From contig CAVQXT010000006.1 in the NCBI GenBank assembly GCA_963717945.1, positions 310,001 through 374,000 of the forward strand: a stretch of DNA of 64,000 bases, in the 5' to 3' direction. Below the pieces are notes generated by a model. That model saw only the letters and a program-made list of their open reading frames with translations. It was not told the origin of the DNA and ran no database searches. Position 1 is the first letter of the stretch; each line of letters opens with the position of its first letter. This document shows positions 58,438-64,000 of the stretch, piece after piece. Origin of the DNA: FEN-299 sp963717945. GTDB lineage: Bacteria > Acidobacteriota > Vicinamibacteria > Vicinamibacterales > Fen-181. The position numbers and the translations under genes are program-made.

Positions 58438-59412
58438 CTACTTCATCCGCGCCAGCTCCGCCTCGGCGGCGATGAGGCCGAACGGCATCCAGTTCGAGCC
58501 CTTGACGATGCGCTGGAAGATGGGCATCGCCTCGTCCTTCCGGCCGTTGTAGAGATGCCAGTTCGCGACGCCATAGGCGAGCGTCGCCTCCGACACGGGG
58601 TCCTTCGCCGTGGCCATGATCTCCTGCGGCGTCCGCACGCCTTTGTACATCATCAGCCGGTCGTAGTAGTTCTGGTCGTCCTTGACCTTCATGCCGGGGA
58701 CGATCGCCTCGAGAACCTTCGCCGCTTCGTCGGCGTGCCCGGCCCGCCGAAGCGTCATGTAGAGCCAGTCGCTCGCGCCGGCGATCTGGTCGTCGTTCCC
58801 GGTCGGGCCCTTGGCGACCGCGAGGCACTGCCGGTAGACGGGCAGCGCGCGCTCGAAATCGCCCTTCAGGTAGTAGGCCAGGCCGAGGTGGTAATAGATC
58901 GCGTAGTCCACCGTCTCGCTCGACATCACCTTCGCGTCCGCCGTCGTCGGCTCCTGGTGGTCGGGCTTGCCCGCGACGAGCTGCGAGCCCCTGGTCAGGT
59001 CCGCGATGGCCTTGTCGAACTGGCGGAGCGTGACGTAGCGGTGGCCGCGGTGGCGGTAGAACCGGGCATCGTTCGGGAATTTCGCGATGCCGCGGGTGAA
59101 GACGTCCACGGCCTCGCGCACCTGTCCGGCGACGGCCAGCTGACGGCCGAGCCAGAGGATCGCGTCGGCGCTCCCCGGCGCCTTCGCCAGCGCCTCGCGG
59201 GCGAGACGGATTCTCTCGTCCGCCGCCTGCTTCGCCTCTGGCGCGAGCTGAATCGGATAGAGCGGCACCCCGAGCAGCGATGTCGTCTCGGGCCTGGCGG
59301 CGGTCTTCGCGCCGGCCGGCGCCTGGGCCCGACTGACGCTCGACACGGCCAGGAGCGACACCGCGGTCACGACGAGGAGCGGCAGAGCGGGCAGGCACAG
59401 ACGTCGATACAT
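58438..59412 (-). CDS. Secreted TPR-repeat protein
   Basis: 324 aa with a signal peptide (about 1-29). Tetratricopeptide repeats begin near residue 65 (DERIRLAREALAKAPGSADAILWLGRQLAVAGQVREAVDVFTRGIAKFPND) and continue to about 235 with a broken spacing. GAGGAGG lies 7 nt before the ATG, overlapping the stop region of the VWFA gene. It is likely a periplasmic scaffold for the neighbouring VWFA and diheme proteins. Confidence 0.85.
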   Translation of the reverse strand: MYRRLCLPALPLLVVTAVSLLAVSSVSRAQAPAGAKTAARPETTSLLGVPLYPIQLAPEAKQAADERIRLAREALAKAPGSADAILWLGRQLAVAGQVREAVDVFTRGIAKFPNDARFYRHRGHRYVTLRQFDKAIADLTRGSQLVAGKPDHQEPTTADAKVMSSETVDYAIYYHLGLAYYLKGDFERALPVYRQCLAVAKGPTGNDDQIAGASDWLYMTLRRAGHADEAAKVLEAIVPGMKVKDDQNYYDRLMMYKGVRTPQEIMATAKDPVSEATLAYGVANWHLYNGRKDEAMPIFQRIVKGSNWMPFGLIAAEAELARMK

Positions 59413-59424
59413 GGCAATCCTCCT

Positions 59425-61563
59425 CTAGCGGTCTTTTGGCGCGGCGTCGGTCGTCACCTGGAAGCGGCGGATGTTCGAGTAGGTGGCCTGGCACTCCAGC
59501 CGCCGCGAGGCTCCCAGATATACCTCGCGCATCTCCGCCGGCACCCACGTCTCGCCGGCCTTCGCGTCGGGCCGGTAGGTGACGGTCACCTCGACCGACA
59601 CCCCTTCGATCTTCAGCCGCATCGTGGTGCGGATGACGCGCCCGGTGGCCGGGTCAATCCAGAACGAGCCGGTGGCCGGGAGGTCCTTGGTGCCGTCGCG
59701 CACGATGGTCGGCGAGCCCTGCTCGGCGAAGGCCAGCTCCCACGTGCGCACGCCGGCCACGGTCGCCTGACCCTGCCTGCGGAACATCAGCCGCGACCGC
59801 TTGGCGGGGTCGAGGAACCGCAGCGCCAGCGTCGGCAGGTTGACGTTGCGCTCGACGAAACCGATGTTGTAGCGGGCGCTCTCGGCGTTGATCTGCGCGG
59901 CGCGCTCGGCGGCGGTGGCTGGCGCCTCGAGGAACAGCTTCTGCAGCCGCTGCTCGCGCTCGCGCACGGTCTTCCCGTCCACTTCGAAGACGTCGCGGAA
60001 CGGCAACCATCGGTCGCGGCCCTGCGCCTTCACGAGAAGGAAGTCCGACCTCAGCTTCCGTTCCGAGTCGACGGCCCACTCCCCTTCCTCCTGCACGGTC
60101 GACGTCGTCCTGCCCGAGGCTCTCGTCGTGTGGGTCACCATCAACTTCTGGTACTTGAGCGATCGCTGGACGTACTTCTCCTCGGCGACCAGGCCGGAGA
60201 GCGCGGTCTCGTACCCGGCGGCGTAAGCGCCGGCGCGGTCAACGGCGGCCTCGATCTCGGGCGTCATCATCTCGACGGCCACGGGCGCGGGGGCGGTCTC
60301 CTTGGCGGGCTTGGTCGTCCTGGCGCGACCGTCTTTCGCCGGCGGGGGTTCCGCGCGAACCGGGCGAGGCTCGTCGATGACGTACCGCCTGCGGGCGCGC
60401 ACCTCCACGCCGCGCCGGTTCACCCGGACGTCCACCTGGTGCGTGCGGCCGTCGCGGTCCGCCGGCTCGACCTCGACGCCGAGGAGGTAGGATCCGGACA
60501 GCTCGGTCACCACGCGGTCGAAGTACTGGTCGAGCGTGCCGATGCCCACCATCAGCGTGCCGCCGGTCACCGACGTGGCGTTCTCGATCCCCCCGCGCTC
60601 GAGCAGGTCGTCTTCGAACGCCGTCGGCGACGGCCTGTTCCTGACCTGGCCGAACGAGGACCGCTCCATGTAGAGGGTGTAGAGCGACACCTGCGCGGCC
60701 GCAAACGACGCCTCGATCCGGTCGAACGCCGCCAGCGAGTGCAGGTCCGGCATCGGCATGCCGCCGGAGATGAGGAACACCGTCTTGGGTCCCTCCACCG
60801 CCGCCAGCCCCTCGGCGAGCTGTGCCAGCGCGTCGAGCGACCGCTGGCCCCGGAGGTGCGCCTGGAGCGCCATCTGGCGGGCCTGGGTCATCACCTCTTC
60901 GGGGCAGGTCGCCGCCTGGCCGGCGCACTCGCGCGCCACGACCCGCTGCGCGACATCGGCGTAGCCTCGTTCGATGTCGAACGCCTCCGCCAAGCCGATG
61001 TCGTGCGCGTAGCGGTCGATGTTCACGCCGGTGATCACGGCATCGAGCGCCTTCATCACGTCCGATCGCCTGGTCGAGAGCGTCACCTCGGCGCGCAGCC
61101 GCGGAATCGTGACGACGCCCACCCGGTCGCTCGGCGCGAGGCGGTCGAGGAACTTCGTGGCCGCCTGTTTCACCGCCAGCCCCTCGACGGGCTCGATGCT
61201 GTCCTCGTCCACGACGACGAGCACGGTCCGCGGCGGAGGCGGGGACGATGGCGCCGGCAAGGGGGCGGGGGTCGGCGCGGCGACGCCGGGAATCACCGAC
61301 GCGCCCACGTCGTACTTCAGGAATTGGGCCGACACGATAGTCCGCGGCTTGCCGTCGACGGTCACCGTGAAGTCGCCGGGCGTGAGGTTGCCCACGGGCT
61401 GGCCCGTCCGGTCCACGACGCTGACGTCGATGCGGACGATTTCGACGCCGGACTTGAAGGTCGGCGGCTGCTGCTGCTGCGCCGCGAGGCCGACGGCAAC
61501 AACCGCAACGGACAGACCTGTGACAACGCGCGTCAGGCGCGACCGGTCGAGACAAAGCGGCAT
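59425..61563 (-). CDS. Secreted VWFA-related protein of acidobacterial type
   Basis: 712 aa from the ATG at 61563. Signal peptide about 1-29. The start of the domain (FKSGVEIVRIDVSVVDRTGQPVGNLTPGDFTVTVDGKPRTI) is the standard opening of the acidobacterial VWFA-related family. The VWA fold follows (TVLVVVDEDSIEP in the MIDAS region, which is degenerate; VFLISGGMPMPD). After a basic linker (about 400-435) comes a second, beta-rich domain of about 280 residues without a recognised name. It is the first gene of a three-gene operon. Confidence 0.85.
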   Translation of the reverse strand: MPLCLDRSRLTRVVTGLSVAVVAVGLAAQQQQPPTFKSGVEIVRIDVSVVDRTGQPVGNLTPGDFTVTVDGKPRTIVSAQFLKYDVGASVIPGVAAPTPAPLPAPSSPPPPRTVLVVVDEDSIEPVEGLAVKQAATKFLDRLAPSDRVGVVTIPRLRAEVTLSTRRSDVMKALDAVITGVNIDRYAHDIGLAEAFDIERGYADVAQRVVARECAGQAATCPEEVMTQARQMALQAHLRGQRSLDALAQLAEGLAAVEGPKTVFLISGGMPMPDLHSLAAFDRIEASFAAAQVSLYTLYMERSSFGQVRNRPSPTAFEDDLLERGGIENATSVTGGTLMVGIGTLDQYFDRVVTELSGSYLLGVEVEPADRDGRTHQVDVRVNRRGVEVRARRRYVIDEPRPVRAEPPPAKDGRARTTKPAKETAPAPVAVEMMTPEIEAAVDRAGAYAAGYETALSGLVAEEKYVQRSLKYQKLMVTHTTRASGRTTSTVQEEGEWAVDSERKLRSDFLLVKAQGRDRWLPFRDVFEVDGKTVREREQRLQKLFLEAPATAAERAAQINAESARYNIGFVERNVNLPTLALRFLDPAKRSRLMFRRQGQATVAGVRTWELAFAEQGSPTIVRDGTKDLPATGSFWIDPATGRVIRTTMRLKIEGVSVEVTVTYRPDAKAGETWVPAEMREVYLGASRRLECQATYSNIRRFQVTTDAAPKDR

Positions 61564-61783
61564 GGCATCCCCGTGAACCCGATGGGCAGGCCCGAACATC
61601 ATACGGCAGGGTGGGCGCGGCGGCTAGCTGGCAGCCTGACACGCCGAAGCCGGAACGGCGAAGGCGGGCGGATCACGGGCCACGTCGAGGCCGTCAACCG
61701 GCACGAGACTCGCGTTGTATATACGATAGCGACGGCTGGACGATCGGCGTCGCGCGTGAAGGTCGGAAGAAAGGGAGTGTCTC

Positions 61784-62125
61784 GTGCGTATCCTGCCGTT
61801 TGGTGTCTTCAGCGGTTTCCTGCTCTTGCTGGTCGCCGTCGGCTGCGGCGCGGTGGTGCTGATCTTCCGAGGCTGGCCGCGAAAGGCGCGAGCGGCGGGT
61901 TACCCGTCATTGGCCGCGTATTTGCGCGCCGCTCCGCGAACCGACGAGGAGAAGCGGGATGCGGCCGACCTCGCGCTCAAGGGAATGGTCCTCTGCCTGC
62001 TCGGCCTGCTGTTTCCGCCGGTGCTGCTGGCCGGGTTGATCCCGTTCTTCTACGGCACGAGGAAACTCGTCTACGCCTCGATGGGCCTCGGTCTCGCGGA
62101 CGATCCGGATCAACCAACCCGGTGA
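61784..62125 (+). CDS. Small membrane protein of unknown function
   Basis: 113 aa, GTG start with AAAGGGAG upstream. There are TM helices at about 7-28 and 66-90, a basic loop between them (RGWPRKARAAGYPSLAAYLR) and an acidic C-terminal tail. Its stop overlaps the GTG of the ECF sigma gene (GTGA), so the two are translationally coupled. The family is not recognised. Confidence 0.7.
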   Translation: MRILPFGVFSGFLLLLVAVGCGAVVLIFRGWPRKARAAGYPSLAAYLRAAPRTDEEKRDAADLALKGMVLCLLGLLFPPVLLAGLIPFFYGTRKLVYASMGLGLADDPDQPTR

Positions 62126-62757
62126 CTCTCCGCGACACGCCCGATTGCGCGCGCGCCGGACACGAGGAGCCGACGATCGCCGCCGACGGCGAGGCCGACG
62201 CCGTCCGGCGGGCCGTCCGCGCGGTCCGGCACGGCGACAGGGAGGCGTTCGCAACGGTGGTGGAACGGTACCAGCGCCGACTGTTCGGCCTCGCGCTGAT
62301 GCTGACCCGGCAGCCTGCCGCGGCGGAGGAGGTGGCGCAGGACGCGTTCGTCCGCGCGTTCACCCACCTGGACGGGTACGACGAACGCCGGCCCTTCTAC
62401 CCGTGGCTCGCGACCATCGCCGTCCGGCTGGCGCAGAACTGGCTCACCCGGAACGCCCGCGTGGTCGCGCGCGAGGGCCAGCCCCTCTCTCCGGACCTCG
62501 ACAGCGCGGCCGTTTCCGATCCGCTGGCGGCGCTGATTGTTGACGAACGCGGCCGGCGGCTGTGGCGATCGGTGGCCGCGCTGCCGTCGGGAGAGCGCGC
62601 GGCGGCCTTGCTCTACTACAGGCAGGAGATGAGCGTGCGCGACATTGCGCGCGCCCTTGGCGTGACGAACGGGACGGTGAAGACGTACCTGTTCCGCGCG
62701 AGGCAACGACTGCGGCGAACGGCGGGCGGCGCGCCACGGGGAGGGGCGGAGCAATGA
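62122..62757 (+). CDS. RNA polymerase sigma factor, ECF subfamily
   Basis: 211 aa. Region 2: FATVVERYQRRLFGLALMLTRQPAAAEEVAQDAFVRAFTHLDGYDERRPFYPWLATIA. Region 4: LPSGERAAALLYYRQEMSVRDIARALGVTNGTVKTYLFRARQRLR. The GTG start overlaps the preceding stop, and the TGA overlaps the next ATG. It probably responds to a signal sensed by its membrane neighbours. Confidence 0.92.
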   Translation: MTLRDTPDCARAGHEEPTIAADGEADAVRRAVRAVRHGDREAFATVVERYQRRLFGLALMLTRQPAAAEEVAQDAFVRAFTHLDGYDERRPFYPWLATIAVRLAQNWLTRNARVVAREGQPLSPDLDSAAVSDPLAALIVDERGRRLWRSVAALPSGERAAALLYYRQEMSVRDIARALGVTNGTVKTYLFRARQRLRRTAGGAPRGGAEQ

Positions 62758-63152
62758 TCACTCACGTCGAATCCGAGCTGACGCGCCTGCCGGAGCCGGT
62801 GCCGCCGGCCACGCTGGTCACGACCGTGATGGCCCGAGTGTCGCGCCTGGCCGAAGAGTCGGCGCCCGCGTCGCTCGCCTCGCGGGCCTCGCTCGCCGGC
62901 TCCCGCGACGAGCGTGCCCGGCGCTCGAACGACGCGCCGGCCTGGGTGGCGGCGCTCGCCGGTCTTGTGATTGTCCTGGTCTCCTGGATCGGCAGCCTGA
63001 ACGAGGCGGACCTGGCGACCGCTTTCATCTCGTCGCGGATAGGTCCGCCGGACCTGCTGCGCCTGTCCCTCAACGGACCCGCGGCGCTGGGGCTCGCCCT
63101 CGGCTTGCTGCTCTACCTGGCCGGCCTGTTCGCCCCGCTTCGCAGGCGATGA
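62754..63152 (+). CDS. Putative anti-sigma membrane protein
   Basis: 132 aa; the ATG overlaps the sigma stop (ATGA), with GAGGGGCGGAG upstream. A short cytosolic N-terminal helix (RLPEPVPPATLVTTVMARVSRL) is followed by TM helices at about 61-80 and 105-125. No zinc-finger motif is present, so the anti-sigma role rests on position and topology only. Confidence 0.6.
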   Translation: MITHVESELTRLPEPVPPATLVTTVMARVSRLAEESAPASLASRASLAGSRDERARRSNDAPAWVAALAGLVIVLVSWIGSLNEADLATAFISSRIGPPDLLRLSLNGPAALGLALGLLLYLAGLFAPLRRR

Positions 63153-63238
63153 CTCCCTTGCGCCCTGGCGGCTGCGACACTGCGGGCCGGTGCGAGTAAT
63201 CGGGCGTCTCAAGCCACCAGCCGCGAGCCGGCTCTCGC

Positions 63239-64000
63239 CTACTCGCACCTCAGCGTCACCGCCGGATCGACGCGGGCCGCGCGGCGCGCGGGAACCAGGC
63301 CGGCGAGCACGCCGACGGCGCTGAGCGCGGCGACCGCCAGCACGATGGTCGTCGGATCGTCGGGTAAGATCTCGAACAACAGAGACCGCAGGACGCGATT
63401 CGCCGACAGGAAGATCGCGAGGCCTGCCACGAGGCCGGCGGCGACGAGCACCACGACTTCCCTCAGGACGAGCCGCTGGACCGATCCGTGGGAGGCACCG
63501 AGCGCCAGCCGGACGCCGATCTCGCGCGTCCGGCGCGTCACGTTCACGCTGGTGAGGCCCGCCAGCCCCATCGCCGCGAGCAGGCCGGCGAGCGAGGCGA
63601 ACACCAGCGACAGCCCCGCCAGCATCCGCTCGCGCAGGAGCGTGTCGCGCGCGAGCGCGCCGAGACTTCCGAAGACGGAGACGGCCACGCCGGCGTCCAG
63701 CCGTCGGACCATCTCGTTGACCGCGGCCGCCGACACCATCCCTGCGTGGGGAACCTGCAGCAACACGCTCACGGTGCCGGTGCCGCTGGCCCGGGCGCGC
63801 GGCAGGTAGAGGGTCGGCGACGCCGGCGCCTTGAGCCGGTACCGGCTGTCGCGCACCACGCCGACGATTTGCAGACTCGCCGGCACGCCCTCGTAGCCCA
63901 TCATCTGGCCAACGACGTCCGGGCCATCCACGAGCAGTTTCGCGAGCGTCTCGTTCACGATGACGACCCGGGGCGCCGCCTTCGTATCGCGGTCGTCGAA
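63239..64000 (-). CDS. ABC transporter permease, MacB/FtsX type (ADOP family), partial
   Basis: The frame is open to the window end, so only the last 253 codons are seen. They include the end of the second periplasmic domain (FDDRDTKAAPRVVIVNE, IVGVVRDSRYRLKAPASPTLYLP), three TM helices with VNVTRRTREIGVRLALGAS, and the tail PARRAARVDPAVTLRCE. It is the third orphan permease of this family in the window. Confidence 0.9.
   Translation of the reverse strand, partial: FDDRDTKAAPRVVIVNETLAKLLVDGPDVVGQMMGYEGVPASLQIVGVVRDSRYRLKAPASPTLYLPRARASGTGTVSVLLQVPHAGMVSAAAVNEMVRRLDAGVAVSVFGSLGALARDTLLRERMLAGLSLVFASLAGLLAAMGLAGLTSVNVTRRTREIGVRLALGASHGSVQRLVLREVVVLVAAGLVAGLAIFLSANRVLRSLLFEILPDDPTTIVLAVAALSAVGVLAGLVPARRAARVDPAVTLRCE

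Noticed and set aside
58144..62121. The long N-terminal part of a plus-strand frame that runs into the ECF sigma gene.
   Set aside because: It is antisense to the diheme, TPR and VWFA genes. Only the portion from 62122 is a real sigma factor.

Overview
The window is GC-rich and carries about 50 protein genes, with no rRNA or tRNA that I could recognise. Three orphan ADOP-type MacB/FtsX permeases, a VWFA-related secreted protein of the acidobacterial type, TonB receptors with carboxypeptidase-regulatory domains, M28/M16/C69 secreted peptidases and small BlaI/BlaR pairs together suggest an Acidobacteriota chromosome, most likely class Vicinamibacteria. This assignment is inference from gene content. 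No phage, conjugative, CRISPR or transposase gene is visible.

Layout. 1-2100: end of an S9 peptidase and an extended SDR. 2195-4508: a membrane protein, an ECF sigma factor and an anti-sigma-like protein, with a putative promoter. 4691-8164: ADOP permease and PIG-L deacetylase, divergent. 8641-13803: a secreted-peptidase/transport cluster (DUF6305-like protein, TRAP-type permease, 50-aa membrane protein, M14-like amidohydrolase, C69 dipeptidase). 13869-17666: UbiB-type kinase, phasin-like protein, M28 peptidase. 17898-22651: FmdB zinc ribbon, ADOP permease and a Tat amidase broken by a one-base frameshift. 22762-28981: radical SAM protein, Fe superoxide dismutase, a bd-oxidase-like/cytochrome c fusion, HAD hydrolase, exonuclease III. 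29085-32822: small barrel protein, DUF4337 plus PCMT-like pair, cysteine-cluster protein, secreted protein. 32915-38163: BlaI, BlaR, TonB receptor, DASS anion transporter. 38262-41331: GH35 beta-galactosidase and PPi-type phosphofructokinase. 41476-47764: TetR, lipoprotein adaptor and a single-chain RND pump fused to a TolC-like outer-membrane factor, behind two palindromic operators. 48103-50936: a catalytic/non-catalytic M16 peptidase pair. 51114-57242: glycosyltransferase, a promoter with a Cys-rich leader peptide, a LolA-like protein and TonB receptor, YeiH, and a molbindin. 57214-63152: VWFA, TPR and diheme genes, then a tightly coupled membrane/ECF/anti-sigma trio. 63239-end: partial ADOP permease.

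The most striking non-coding feature is a dense set of interspersed repeats. At least 15 intergenic loci are built from 7-bp words in tandem (or 20-21-bp units, about three words). In six of them two arrays of complementary words face each other around a core of exactly 17 bp whose consensus contains the perfect palindrome GTCACGCGTGAC. A second family consists of 22-nt REP-like palindromes in inverted pairs; a third carries the palindrome ACCCTAAAGGGT. These repeats supply stop codons, a Shine-Dalgarno sequence and even codons to neighbouring genes. I do not know a described element with this architecture.
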